A stretch of DNA of 64,000 bases from Avibacterium volantium. GTDB taxonomy: Bacteria; Pseudomonadota; Gammaproteobacteria; Enterobacterales; Pasteurellaceae. Under the pieces are notes generated by a model, which ran no database searches, was not told the DNA's origin, and was given only the letters and a program-made list of their open reading frames with translations. The translations under genes were made by a program, and so were the position numbers. The stretch covers positions 2,166,477 to 2,230,476 of the forward strand of contig NZ_LR134167.1 of the NCBI RefSeq assembly GCF_900635775.1, read 5' to 3'. Shown here one piece after another: positions 17,687-27,095 of the stretch. Each line of letters opens with the position of its first letter. Position 1 is the stretch's first letter.

Positions 17687-20260
17687 CTAAAATAACTCCT
17701 GTGGTTCAGAAGATTTTACACCACCGTTCAAACGCTCTAATAATTCAGGTGGTACATAATAACCTTTTTCCTCAACATAAGAGCGAGTAGGTTCTGTACC
17801 TTTGATGAAATACTCTTTACGCCCCTTTCCTGTGGAAAGTAGACCAGAAATGGTATCAATACTTTTTTCTATAATATTTTTCGGTATCGGGATCTCCCGT
17901 ACAGGAATATTTTTCAAGCTCGCTTTCATATAAGCAACCCACGCAGGCATTGCGGTTTGTGCGCCGGCTTCGCCTTTGCCTAAATTGCGTTTGTTGTCAT
18001 CAAAGCCAACATAAACCGCCGTGGTAATATTTGCCCCGAAACCGGCATACCAAGCCACTTTTGAATTATTGGTTGTCCCTGTTTTTCCACCAATATCAGA
18101 ACGCTTAATTTGATTTGCCATTCGCCAGCTTGTACCTTTCCAACCTAGACCTTGTTCGCCGTAAATTGCGGTATTCAATGCACTACGAATTAAGAAAGCT
18201 AATTCACCACTAATTACGCGAGGTGCATACTGCACTTGATCGTTGGCTTTTTTATCTTGCGCCATAAAATCAATTGCGTTTTCATCTAATTTTTTATTTT
18301 GGCGATCAAGTTCTGGAATATCATTAGGTTGCTCATCTTGATCTAGTTCTTCACCATTGGTGCTGCTATCCGTAGAAACTAAATTATCAGGCTTCTCTAA
18401 ATCAAGGTTTTTAAACCCATCTAATTTTTCAGTTTCCCCATAAATCACAGGAATGTTATCACAGGTAACACAAGCAATTTGTGGATTCGCAACAAACAGC
18501 TCTTTGCCGCTATTATCAAGGATTTTTTCAATAAGGTAAGGATTTACCAAGAAACCACCGTTATCAAACACCGCATAAGCACGAGCCATTTCAAGTGGGG
18601 TGAATGAAGCTGCCCCTAAAGCAAGGGCTTCGCTAGCGAAATATTGATCACGCTGGAAGCCAAAGCGTTGCAAGAAATCGGCGGTAAAATCAATACCTGC
18701 CATTTGGATTGCACGGATCGCAATCATATTTTTGGATTGCCCTAAGCCCACACGCAAGCGCATTGGGCCGTCATAACGATTTGGTGAGTTTTTCGGTGTC
18801 CACACCTTTTGCCCCGGTTTTTTGATCACGATAGGGGAATCTTGTAGCACGCTTGATAAGGTTAGCCCTTTTTCTAATGCGGCAGCATAAATGAAAGGCT
18901 TGATTGATGACCCCACTTGCACTAAAGATTGAGTAGCGCGGTTAAATTTGCTTTGCTCAAAGCTAAAGCCGCCCACTAAGGCTTCGATCGCACCATTATC
19001 ACTATTTAATGAAACTAAGGCAGAATTTACTTCTGGCACTTGAGAAAGTTGCCATTCACCATTACCACGCTGACGCAACCAAATTTGTTCGCCTGCTTTT
19101 GGTTGTCTTTTGCCTGCCCAGCGCATTGCTGCCGGGGAAAGCGTGATGCTGTTGCCATCATCTAATAATACTTTTGCGCCCGCTTTGCTAGTTTCCAATA
19201 CGGCAGCTGGCACTAAAGGCGCTGAATTAGGCAATTTTTTTAGCGCATCAATAATTTTATCTTCGTCCCAAGCGGTTTCGCCCTTTTTCCATAACACAGC
19301 CGCACCGCGGTAGCCGTGGCGCATATCATAAGCGAGCAAATTATCACGCACGGCTTTTTGCGCTTCGGCCTGATCGGCAGAAAGCACGGTAGTATAAACT
19401 TTATAACCACTAGTATAGGCGTTTTCTTCGCCAAAACGTTTCACCATTTCTTGGCGTACCATTTCGGTAACATAATCCGCTTTAAAATCTAACTGTGCAC
19501 CGTGATAGCTCGCTACGATAGGCTCGTTAATGGCTTCATCATATTCCGCTTTGCTGATGTATTGCATTTCTAACATTCGCCCTAGCACCACATTACGGCG
19601 TGCCGTTGCACGTTTAAGAGAATAGAGCGGATTCATTGTGGAAGGCGCTTTTGGCAAGCCTGCGATCACCGCCATTTCTGATAAGGTGAGCTGATCGAGC
19701 GATTTCCCGAAATAGGTTTTCGCAGCCGCCGCCACACCATAAGCGCGATAGCCAAGGTAAATCTTGTTCAAATATAGTTCTAAAATTTCATCTTTGCTTA
19801 GGGTGTTTTCAATTTCAATCGCTAAAATGGCTTCTTTCGCTTTACGCACGATATTTTTTTCTGGCGTTAAGAAGAAGTTACGCGCGAGCTGTTGAGTAAT
19901 GGTACTCGCCCCTTGTGAAGCACCGCCTTTAGTAATCGCAACACTCACCGCACGAGCAATGCCCACAGGATCTAAACCGTGATGTTCATAAAAACGGCTA
20001 TCTTCTGTGGCAAGCACCGCCTCAATTAATTTTTTTGGCACGTCATTCAGTTTCACGGGAATACGGCGCTGTTCGCCCACTTCACCAATGAGTTTGCCGT
20101 CAGCGGTATAAATCTGCATCGGTTGCTGTAATTCCACGGTTTTTAGGGAATCTACACTTGGCAAGCCTGATTTTAGTTGAACATAAATAATTCCTGCGAC
20201 AACACAGCCTAAAATGATCATTGTCAGCAAGCTACTTAAAATTAATTTTGCGATCCGCAT
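17687..20260 (-). CDS. mrcA: Penicillin-binding protein 1A
   Basis: Bifunctional class A peptidoglycan synthase. 857 residues: an N-terminal membrane anchor (about 7-28), a glycosyltransferase domain with EDSRFYEHHGLDP and QGASTITQQLARN, then an OB-like linker. The transpeptidase domain has SSIKPF (SxxK, about 430) and KTGTTNN (about 725). Divergent from comA, an arrangement known from Haemophilus (ponA-comA). A competence CRP-S site overlaps its start codon. Confidence 0.96.
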   Translation of the reverse strand: MRIAKLILSSLLTMIILGCVVAGIIYVQLKSGLPSVDSLKTVELQQPMQIYTADGKLIGEVGEQRRIPVKLNDVPKKLIEAVLATEDSRFYEHHGLDPVGIARAVSVAITKGGASQGASTITQQLARNFFLTPEKNIVRKAKEAILAIEIENTLSKDEILELYLNKIYLGYRAYGVAAAAKTYFGKSLDQLTLSEMAVIAGLPKAPSTMNPLYSLKRATARRNVVLGRMLEMQYISKAEYDEAINEPIVASYHGAQLDFKADYVTEMVRQEMVKRFGEENAYTSGYKVYTTVLSADQAEAQKAVRDNLLAYDMRHGYRGAAVLWKKGETAWDEDKIIDALKKLPNSAPLVPAAVLETSKAGAKVLLDDGNSITLSPAAMRWAGKRQPKAGEQIWLRQRGNGEWQLSQVPEVNSALVSLNSDNGAIEALVGGFSFEQSKFNRATQSLVQVGSSIKPFIYAAALEKGLTLSSVLQDSPIVIKKPGQKVWTPKNSPNRYDGPMRLRVGLGQSKNMIAIRAIQMAGIDFTADFLQRFGFQRDQYFASEALALGAASFTPLEMARAYAVFDNGGFLVNPYLIEKILDNSGKELFVANPQIACVTCDNIPVIYGETEKLDGFKNLDLEKPDNLVSTDSSTNGEELDQDEQPNDIPELDRQNKKLDENAIDFMAQDKKANDQVQYAPRVISGELAFLIRSALNTAIYGEQGLGWKGTSWRMANQIKRSDIGGKTGTTNNSKVAWYAGFGANITTAVYVGFDDNKRNLGKGEAGAQTAMPAWVAYMKASLKNIPVREIPIPKNIIEKSIDTISGLLSTGKGRKEYFIKGTEPTRSYVEEKGYYVPPELLERLNGGVKSSEPQELF

Positions 20261-20267
20261 CGTAAAA
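20246..20267 (+). promoter_or_regulatory. CRP-S (Sxy-dependent competence) site for comABCDE
   Basis: A 22-bp near-palindrome: left half TTTTGCGATCC, right half GCATCGTAAAA. It carries the TGCGA-N6-TCG(T)A core that distinguishes competence CRP-S sites from ordinary TGTGA sites. It lies about 150 bases before comA and covers the first codon of mrcA (CAT at 20258-20260). In Haemophilus such sites need CRP plus Sxy and control the com operon. Confidence 0.82.
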
Positions 20268-20418
20268 TTCTCTCTTCATTCGTGCAAAATTGAAAAAAAT
20301 CAGAAAAACTAAAACCCGAAATTTTAGCTTAACTACTTCCTTAAAACGTAAGTATAAAGTTTAGTCAAGGAAATCCAAAGCTAAAAGTGCATTTAAAATG
20401 AATATTTAAGTAGGAAGA

Positions 20419-21219
20419 ATGAAGAAAACGAACAATTTCACCACACAAAAACAAGTTGGTGTGTGGAAACAAGGTGAAAATTATGAATGTGTTTGGTTTG
20501 ATGAAAAAAATCAACCACAAGCCTGTACCCTATCTTCACCAATTTCCTTGCCACAACTTGCCGCACAGCTTATACCACAATCAAGCAATAATGCCTTGAA
20601 AACAATAAAATTTATCACCGCAATTTCACCACAATACACTTGGATCAAAAATCTGTTATTGCCACAAATTTTAACTGCCGCAGAATGTGAGCAACAATGT
20701 CGATTTTTATTATCGCAAGAATTGCCCCTTCCCCTTGAAGAAATCTGGTTTGATTATCAATCAGAACCGCTCAAGCAAGGCTTCAAACTAAGTATTTTTG
20801 CCATAAAAAAACAAACTGCCTTGGATTATCTCAACGCTTACGCCCCTTTTCCTATTCAAGTATTGGATTGCTGTATCCACGCGATAATCCGCGCCTTTCA
20901 ATATCTCACAGGGGCTAGCACGGAAAAACAGGTGCTTTTTCTTTACCGAGATAAGCAACACACCTTTGCCGTTCAGCCCAACGCCTCAGCGGTTCAATTT
21001 ATACAACAAACTGACAAAAATCTCACCGCACTTGCTGAAATGTTCTGCCAGCGTTATTCCTTGCAGCCTGAGCAAATTTATTACTATTGCGATGATTTAC
21101 CAAACGCCTTGCCTGATCACTGGCAGAAAGTCGAAACGGATTTGCCCTTTATCGCCTTAGGCAATGCCTTATGGCAACAATCTTTCTGGCAACAGAAAGG
21201 AGAAACAAATGGCGATTAA
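20419..21219 (+). CDS. comA: Competence protein ComA (PilM-like)
   Basis: 266 residues, first gene of the competence pilus assembly operon; equivalent to PilM, the actin-like cytoplasmic component that links the inner-membrane PilN/PilO pair. Recognition rests mainly on position (divergent from mrcA, followed by PilN-, PilO-, PilP- and PilQ-type genes), length and soluble character. Starts after TAGGAAG. Overlaps comB by 11 bases. Confidence 0.88.
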   Translation: MKKTNNFTTQKQVGVWKQGENYECVWFDEKNQPQACTLSSPISLPQLAAQLIPQSSNNALKTIKFITAISPQYTWIKNLLLPQILTAAECEQQCRFLLSQELPLPLEEIWFDYQSEPLKQGFKLSIFAIKKQTALDYLNAYAPFPIQVLDCCIHAIIRAFQYLTGASTEKQVLFLYRDKQHTFAVQPNASAVQFIQQTDKNLTALAEMFCQRYSLQPEQIYYYCDDLPNALPDHWQKVETDLPFIALGNALWQQSFWQQKGETNGD

Positions 21220-21733
21220 TTTGCTACCGTGGCGACTGGCAGCACATCATAAAAATATGAAAAAATTATTACTGCGAGCGGGAATTTGCTTCGCCATAAG
21301 CCTGGCTTGCCACCTTGCGATGCTCAACGTTTTACAAGCAGAACAAGCCATCGCGCCACAAAAGAATGCGCAATATGAAACACTTTCTCAAAATTTAAAC
21401 CAAACTATTGAGCAGATTAGTGCCTTAAGACAACACTATGTTTATCAGCAAGAACAACAAAGTTTGCCATCGCAAGAGGTTATTCAATTTTTAGACTGGC
21501 TTGCTGCGCTTCCTTTGCAACAAGGAGAATTAAATGACGTGGCGCTTACGCAAGAAAAATTATTGCTCAATGGTTTTACAGAAGATCAACAAGAATTTGA
21601 GCAATTACAGCAACGCATCACGCAATTAGCGCTATTTAGCCATTCACAACTCACACAATTTCAGCCCACAGGTTCACAGCTGACTTTTGAATTTCAATTA
21701 AAAAATGAACAAGATGATGAAGCAAATTTTTAA
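21209..21733 (+). CDS. comB: Competence protein ComB (PilN-like)
   Basis: 174 residues from ATG 21209, chosen because AAAGGAG sits just upstream and the protein then begins MAINLLPWR, the PilN signature; a frame 15 codons longer has no family sequence. One membrane segment (about 20-42), then a periplasmic coiled-coil region rich in Gln. Inner-membrane partner of ComC in the DNA-uptake pilus machine. Confidence 0.88.
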   Translation: MAINLLPWRLAAHHKNMKKLLLRAGICFAISLACHLAMLNVLQAEQAIAPQKNAQYETLSQNLNQTIEQISALRQHYVYQQEQQSLPSQEVIQFLDWLAALPLQQGELNDVALTQEKLLLNGFTEDQQEFEQLQQRITQLALFSHSQLTQFQPTGSQLTFEFQLKNEQDDEANF

Positions 21734-22253
21734 TAATCCGTATAATTTACTCGGCAAGCTCGCCCAGCTTTCAGCTACCAAGCAATACGCTCTATTACTG
21801 ATTTTTACCTTTTTGCCTCTGTCTTTTTGGATTATGGAATATCAGCAAATTCAACAACAAAATAGCCAAACAGATCGCCAAATTCTGCAATTAGAACAAG
21901 ATTTGGTACATCAAAAACAAATTTTAAGCTCACTACAACAAAATACACAAAATACGTTTACGCCTGAACTCACAAGCGATATTGCCCAAATAAATCAAGT
22001 TTTGCGTCCACAGGATTTTCAACTACAAGTAAAAAATAGCCAATGGGATTTTTACCAATCTCCTTATTTAACAATGCAATTAATCGGCAATTTCAATAAG
22101 TTACGTCAATTTTTGACCGCACTTTTAGAACGCACGCCGCAACTCAATGTATTACAACTGCATATTTACAAAACACGCGAAAACCCGCTTTCACAACTCT
22201 CGCTAATCACAGAAGTTCGTTTTAAACTTTCTTTACCCAAGGATAAACAATGA
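21705..22253 (+). CDS. comC: Competence protein ComC (PilO-like)
   Basis: 182 residues: a membrane segment at about 26-44 (YALLLIFTFLPLSFWIM), a Gln-rich coiled coil (about 46-80) and a small alpha/beta periplasmic domain. The start is uncertain: ATGs at 21705, 21714 and 21717 are in frame and none has a strong ribosome site, consistent with coupling to comB, which it overlaps. PilO-type role inferred from order and topology. Confidence 0.85.
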   Translation: MNKMMKQIFNNPYNLLGKLAQLSATKQYALLLIFTFLPLSFWIMEYQQIQQQNSQTDRQILQLEQDLVHQKQILSSLQQNTQNTFTPELTSDIAQINQVLRPQDFQLQVKNSQWDFYQSPYLTMQLIGNFNKLRQFLTALLERTPQLNVLQLHIYKTRENPLSQLSLITEVRFKLSLPKDKQ

Positions 22254-22609
22254 AAAAAGCGTTTCTTTTTCTCATACTGCTCAGCCCCTTTGTTTCTGCA
22301 CAAGATCCTTTTGATAAAACACAGCGCACAGCACAGGCGGCAATCATCGCTCAGCCAAGTTCTACAAATTGCCCTACACATAAAAAAATCTTGGCGGAAG
22401 AGGCTTCTTTTCAACAGCTCAAGTTAGTTGGAATCATTCAGTTTCCAGAAAACAGCAAAGCAATTTTTACTGATAAAAATCAACAAGTTATGCTTATTCA
22501 AAAGGAAGAGGTGGTTGCACAAGAAAGATTGCAGATTAAGGATATTTCACCACAGCAAATTACACTTTTTGACTGTATGCAATCACAATTTGTTTATTTA
22601 ACCTTTTAG
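22250..22609 (+). CDS. comD: Competence protein ComD (PilP-like)
   Basis: 119 residues with a signal peptide (MKKAFLFLILLSPFVSA) and mature start QDPFDKTQ, the PilP-like DPF motif. Unlike many PilP proteins it lacks a lipobox cysteine. It should connect the ComB/ComC inner-membrane complex to the secretin. ATGA overlap with comC; 9 bases before comE. Confidence 0.86.
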   Translation: MKKAFLFLILLSPFVSAQDPFDKTQRTAQAAIIAQPSSTNCPTHKKILAEEASFQQLKLVGIIQFPENSKAIFTDKNQQVMLIQKEEVVAQERLQIKDISPQQITLFDCMQSQFVYLTF

Positions 22610-22618
22610 GAGAAAAAA

Positions 22619-24022
22619 ATGCGATTATTAAAGTGCGGTGCGTTTTTTCTGAGTTTTTCATTATTTGCCAGCGCAAGCGAAAAACCAAGCGAAACCTTTT
22701 CAATTCGCTTACAGCAAGCCCCTTTGGTACAGACCGTGCAACAGCTCGCAGCACAACAGAAGGTTAATTTAGTGATCGATGACGAATTGCAAGGTTCAAT
22801 TTCGTTACAACTGCAACAAACAACCCTCGCGCAATTTTTGCAAGTGGTTGCCAAAATAAAGCAGCTCCAATTCTGGCAGGAAAACGGTATTTATTATCTC
22901 AGTAAAGCCCCACAAAATTCTTCGCCAGAAGTAGCCAATAATCTTCCTACTGAATTTGTAGATACATTGCCTGAGCCAGCACTTCCCAGATTATCAACAA
23001 TGACAATAAAATTGCACTATGCCAAAGCGTCTGAAGTGATGAAAACGCTCACTTCGGGCAGTGGCTCGTTGCTTTCAGCAAATGGCAGTATGAGTTTTGA
23101 TGATCGCAGTAACCTATTGATTATTAAAGATGAAAAAGCCATATTAAACCAAATGAAACGCTTGGTTACGGAAATGGATAAGCCCATTGAACAAATTGCT
23201 ATTGAAGCGCGCATTGTTACTATTAGTGATGAAAGTTTGAAAGAACTTGGCGTGCGTTGGGGGATTTTTACGCCAACAGATGCCAGCCATAAAGTAATGG
23301 GTAGCCTGAATGCGAATGGTTTTGCCAATATTACTGATAATCTCAACGTCAATTTCGCTACCACCAACACCCCAGCAGGCTCGGTGGCGTTGCAGATTGC
23401 CAAAATTAATGGAAGATTGCTTGATTTAGAATTAACCGCCTTGGAGCGAGAAAATAGCGTAGAAATTATCGCTAGCCCAAGTTTGCTTACCACTAATAAG
23501 AAAAGTGCGAGTATTAAGCAAGGGACGGAAATTCCTTATGTGGTGAATAATAATAAAAATGACAGCCAGAGCATTGAGTTTCGCGAAGCGGTGCTGGGGC
23601 TAGAAGTAACGCCACATTTATCCAAAAATAACGGCATTTTGTTGGATTTGGTGGTGAGCCAAAATGCCCCTGGTGGGCGTGTGGCTTATGGCGAAAACGA
23701 AGTCATTGCTATTGATAAGCAAGAAATTAACACGCAAGTTTTTGCACAAGATGGGGAAACCATTGTGCTAGGTGGTATCTTTCACGATACCATTACCAAA
23801 GCCTTAGATAAAGTGCCTGTGCTGGGTGATATTCCTGTGATTAAACGCTTGTTTAGTAAAGAAGTAGAGCGTCATCAAAAACGGGAATTGGTGATTTTCG
23901 TCACACCGCATTTGATCAAAAAAGGGCAACAGGCCGAAAAACAAAGTGCGGTGAAAAATCCGCCAAAAAATCACCGCACTTCGTCATCTTCTAGCAAGAT
24001 TTCGCACAAATCTGGTAAATAA
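22619..24022 (+). CDS. comE: Competence secretin ComE (PilQ-like)
   Basis: 467 residues; signal peptide (about 1-20), secretin N-domains (STN-like at about 30-90, NolW-like at about 125-190) and the C-terminal secretin barrel with VPVLGDIPVIKRLFSKE and RELVIFVTPHLI. It forms the outer-membrane pore for the uptake pilus and incoming DNA. The tail after residue 440 is Lys/Ser-rich. Two uptake-signal cores lie inside the 3' end of the gene. Confidence 0.95.
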   Translation: MRLLKCGAFFLSFSLFASASEKPSETFSIRLQQAPLVQTVQQLAAQQKVNLVIDDELQGSISLQLQQTTLAQFLQVVAKIKQLQFWQENGIYYLSKAPQNSSPEVANNLPTEFVDTLPEPALPRLSTMTIKLHYAKASEVMKTLTSGSGSLLSANGSMSFDDRSNLLIIKDEKAILNQMKRLVTEMDKPIEQIAIEARIVTISDESLKELGVRWGIFTPTDASHKVMGSLNANGFANITDNLNVNFATTNTPAGSVALQIAKINGRLLDLELTALERENSVEIIASPSLLTTNKKSASIKQGTEIPYVVNNNKNDSQSIEFREAVLGLEVTPHLSKNNGILLDLVVSQNAPGGRVAYGENEVIAIDKQEINTQVFAQDGETIVLGGIFHDTITKALDKVPVLGDIPVIKRLFSKEVERHQKRELVIFVTPHLIKKGQQAEKQSAVKNPPKNHRTSSSSSKISHKSGK

Positions 24023-24093
24023 ATCTGCTTTGACGGTTGAAAAAGGTGGGCATTTATTGAGATAATCCCCATTATTTTTTGGGTGATCTTTTA

Positions 24094-24128
24094 GCAACCA
24101 TATTCGATTTTGTGGTTGTCTTTTTATT
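24094..24128 (+). terminator. Candidate comE terminator
   Basis: CAACCA (24095-24100) and TGGTTG (24113-24118) form a 6-bp stem followed by TCTTTTTATTT. Weak stem with a 12-base loop. Confidence 0.4.
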
Positions 24129-24178
24129 TGTCGGAAAGATCAATTATTTTAAATTTTATTAAAGAAGAACAACGAAAA

Positions 24179-24706
24179 ATGGCAGAGAAACGTAATATTT
24201 TCTTAGTAGGCCCAATGGGAGCAGGGAAAAGCACTATTGGTCGTCAATTAGCGCAAATGTTAGGAATGGATTTTATTGATACAGATGCGGAAATTGAACA
24301 ACGTGCTGGCGCTGACATTAGCTGGATTTTTGATGTTGAAGGTGAAGAAGGCTTCCGCAAACGCGAAGAACGTATTATTAATGAATTAACACAAAAACAA
24401 GGCATTGTGCTTTCCACAGGCGGCGGTGCGGTGATGTCAAAAGAAAACCGTAATCACCTTTCTGCCCGTGGCATCGTGATCTATTTAGAAACCACGGTGG
24501 AAAAACAATTCCAACGTACTCAACGTGATAAAAAACGTCCATTATTGCAAGATGTGGAAGATCCGCGTCAAGTGTTAGAAGATCTATCAAAAATTCGTAA
24601 TCCGCTCTATCAAGAAGTGGCGGATATTACCTTACCTACTGATGATCAAAGTGCCAAAGTAATGGCAAATCAAATTGTTGATTTAATTGAAAATATCAAC
24701 GGCTAA
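24179..24706 (+). CDS. aroK: Shikimate kinase I
   Basis: Phosphorylates shikimate in the aromatic amino-acid pathway. 175 residues from ATG 24179 ([11 protein letters not shown]); a 23-codon upstream extension has no family sequence. P-loop GPMGAGKST at about 9-17, DTDAEIEQ (shikimate-binding Asp near 34), GGGAV near 81 and the lid arginines in [12 protein letters not shown]. Followed after 17 bases by aroB, the standard aroK-aroB-dam order. Confidence 0.96.
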   Translation: MAEKRNIFLVGPMGAGKSTIGRQLAQMLGMDFIDTDAEIEQRAGADISWIFDVEGEEGFRKREERIINELTQKQGIVLSTGGGAVMSKENRNHLSARGIVIYLETTVEKQFQRTQRDKKRPLLQDVEDPRQVLEDLSKIRNPLYQEVADITLPTDDQSAKVMANQIVDLIENING

Positions 24707-24723
24707 TTAAGCAAAAGGAAAAA

Positions 24724-25815
24724 ATGATGTTGTGCGTAAATGTTGAATTAAAAGAACGCCGTTATCCTATTTATATCGGCGCAGGCCTGCTTTCTGATCC
24801 GAGTGTTTATCCCCTAAAATCGGGTGATAAAGTGATGATCGTGAGCAATCCAACTATTGCACAACATTATCTTGCGCAGGTAACGAAAACCTTGGCGGAA
24901 TTGGGCTGTCAGGTTGATCACCTGTTATTGCCTGATGGGGAACAATACAAAAATCTTGAGTCGCTTAATCTGATTTTTACCGCCTTATTAGAAAAAAATC
25001 ACGGCCGCGATACCACCTTAATTGCTCTAGGTGGCGGTGTGATTGGTGATGTAGTGGGCTATGCCGCAGCTAGTTATCAACGTGGTGTGCGTTTTATCCA
25101 AATTCCAACTACCTTACTTGCGCAAGTGGATTCTTCTGTGGGGGGGAAAACCGCAGTTAATCACCCTTTAGGTAAAAATATGATTGGGGCGTTTTATCAG
25201 CCTTGCACCGTGATTGTCGATACGCTCACCTTGAATACCTTGCCAAAACGCGAAGTCAATGCTGGTTTAGCGGAAGTGATTAAATATGGCGCGATTTTAG
25301 ATTATCCTTTCTTTGAATGGCTAGAACAGCACATTGATGAATTGGTTGCTCTTGAACAAGCGCCGTTGCAGCAATGTATCGCACGTTGTTGTCAAATTAA
25401 AGCGGACGTGGTGGCAAGAGATGAAACAGAAAAAGGCGATCGCGCATTGCTCAACTTAGGCCATACTTTTGGCCACGCCATTGAAACCCATTTAGGCTAT
25501 GGGCAATGGCTACATGGTGAAGCCGTAGCCGCGGGTTCAATGATGGCGGCTGCGCTTTCTGAAATGTTAGGGGATTTATCAGTGCAAGATGTCGGGCGTT
25601 TAGAAAAGCTCTTTGCACGCGCTAATTTGCCAACCCTTTCGCCAGATACAATGCAACCCGAAGATTATTTACCGCATATGATGCGCGATAAAAAAGTGCT
25701 AGCAGGCAAGTTACGCCTTGTATTGTTAAAATCGCTCGGGCAAGCTTATGTGGCGAGCGATAGCGACAAAGATCTTGTTCTCGCCGCCATTGCACGTTGC
25801 ACACAAACTGACTGA
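24724..25815 (+). CDS. aroB: 3-dehydroquinate synthase
   Basis: NAD- and metal-dependent cyclisation of DAHP to 3-dehydroquinate. 363 residues; [15 protein letters not shown], the cofactor-binding [17 protein letters not shown] and metal ligands in [12 protein letters not shown] and LHGEAVAAG are present. Start ATG 24724 or 24727, after AAAGGA. Five bases before dam. Confidence 0.97.
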   Translation: MMLCVNVELKERRYPIYIGAGLLSDPSVYPLKSGDKVMIVSNPTIAQHYLAQVTKTLAELGCQVDHLLLPDGEQYKNLESLNLIFTALLEKNHGRDTTLIALGGGVIGDVVGYAAASYQRGVRFIQIPTTLLAQVDSSVGGKTAVNHPLGKNMIGAFYQPCTVIVDTLTLNTLPKREVNAGLAEVIKYGAILDYPFFEWLEQHIDELVALEQAPLQQCIARCCQIKADVVARDETEKGDRALLNLGHTFGHAIETHLGYGQWLHGEAVAAGSMMAAALSEMLGDLSVQDVGRLEKLFARANLPTLSPDTMQPEDYLPHMMRDKKVLAGKLRLVLLKSLGQAYVASDSDKDLVLAAIARCTQTD

Positions 25816-25820
25816 TCTCA

Positions 25821-26687
25821 ATGTATCCTGATGCGACAATTTTCCCACAACAAAAATACCGCCCTTTTCTAAAATGGGCGGGGGGAAAGTTTCGTCTTAC
25901 GGATCAAATCAATAAATTATTTCCTAAGAAAAAACAATGTCTTATTGAACCTTTCGTGGGGGCAGGGGCTGTTTTTTTGAATAGCCAATTTGAACGCTAT
26001 ATTTTGGTGGATATTAATGCGGATTTGATCAATCTATTTAACACCGTTAAACAAGATGTCAATTTGTATATTGAAGCGGTGAAAACCGTCTTTTTTCACC
26101 CTGATGCGAATACGCCAGACTATTATTACGCACGGCGCGCTCAGTTTAATCAATCCACCAATAACTTTGAGCGTTCTGTGTTGTTTTTGTATCTCAATCG
26201 CTTTGGATTCAATGGCTTATGTCGTTACAACAGCAAAAACGAGTTTAACGTGCCATTTGGACGCTATAAAACTCATTATTTCCCCGAAATTGAGCTACGC
26301 TATTTTGCCCATAAAGCACAAAGTGCGGTGTTTATTTGCGCAGATTTTCACGAAGCCTTTAAATTTGCTGATGAAAATTCCGTGATCTATTGCGATCCGC
26401 CTTATGCACCGCTCAAACAAGAAAGCAATTTCACCAGTTATGCTGGCAATGAATTTTCGTTAGACCACCAGAAAGCCTTGGCTGAATTGGCACACCGCAC
26501 AGCAAGGGAACGACAAATTCCGGTGCTAATTTCTAATCACGATACCAAATTTACCCGTCAAATCTACCACGGGGCGAAAATTAAACGCTTAAAAGTGCAA
26601 CGCTCTATCAGCCAAGCTTCGCACAAACGAATTAAGGTAAACGAGCTGATCGCCAGCTTTCACGGGCAAAAGACTCAACGTGGCTGA
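25821..26687 (+). CDS. dam: DNA adenine methyltransferase Dam
   Basis: Methylates adenine in GATC for mismatch-repair strand choice and replication control. 288 residues; SAM-binding FLKWAGGKFRL near residue 16 and catalytic DPPY in IYCDPPYAPL near 193, plus GAGAVFLN. Not linked to a restriction gene, as expected for the housekeeping enzyme. Its last 13 bases overlap the convergent DUF721 gene. Confidence 0.96.
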   Translation: MYPDATIFPQQKYRPFLKWAGGKFRLTDQINKLFPKKKQCLIEPFVGAGAVFLNSQFERYILVDINADLINLFNTVKQDVNLYIEAVKTVFFHPDANTPDYYYARRAQFNQSTNNFERSVLFLYLNRFGFNGLCRYNSKNEFNVPFGRYKTHYFPEIELRYFAHKAQSAVFICADFHEAFKFADENSVIYCDPPYAPLKQESNFTSYAGNEFSLDHQKALAELAHRTARERQIPVLISNHDTKFTRQIYHGAKIKRLKVQRSISQASHKRIKVNELIASFHGQKTQRG

Positions 26688-26989
26688 GTGATTAAGGCGG
26701 GATTGACTTTAAATTGAAGTTGCTGAATCTGCGGATTTAGGCCCTGCACTTTTGCCAAGAGATCTTTTTCTTTGAATAACAAACTTTGGCGTACCATCGC
26801 ATTTGCCACTTCAATCACCAACGTGGTTTCGGAAAAATTGGCAACACGATAAAAGCCTTTAAATTGATTGGGAAATAGGCGTTCTACTTGCTCGTTCAGT
26901 TGTTGTAACAAAATGCCTTTTTGCATAATTTTGCCTAGGCTGGAATTTTCTAGCACATCTTGTACGTTGGTTGGTTTACTGTATCGCAT
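26675..26989 (-). CDS. dciA: DUF721 / DciA-like protein
   Basis: 104 residues, a single DUF721 domain: N-terminal helix (VQDVLENSSLGKIMQKGILLQQL), then LVIEVANAMVRQSLLFKEKDLLAKV. DUF721 proteins include DciA, the replicative helicase operator of bacteria without DnaC, and commonly lie near secA, as here. This protein is short and lacks a long C-terminal tail. It is divergent from secM and convergent with dam. Family assignment good; DciA function inferred. Confidence 0.7.
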   Translation of the reverse strand: MRYSKPTNVQDVLENSSLGKIMQKGILLQQLNEQVERLFPNQFKGFYRVANFSETTLVIEVANAMVRQSLLFKEKDLLAKVQGLNPQIQQLQFKVNPALITQPR

Positions 26990-27037
26990 CGCTTGTTTTC
27001 GGCTTTTTTGCCCTAATATTACACATCAGAATAAGAC

Positions 27038-27061
27038 ATTGTAGTGATTTTCCGCTACAAT
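27038..27061. promoter_or_regulatory. Perfect dyad over the probable secM promoter
   Basis: ATTGTAG (27038-27044) and CTACAAT (27055-27061) are exact 7-bp inverted arms 10 bases apart, between dciA and secM. The right arm contains TACAAT (27056-27061), a good -10 with AAGACA (27033-27038) 17 bases upstream, so the dyad covers the likely secM-secA promoter. Binding protein unknown. Confidence 0.45.
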
Positions 27062-27095
27062 AACAGCGAATTTTTAATTAAAAATAAGTTACCGA

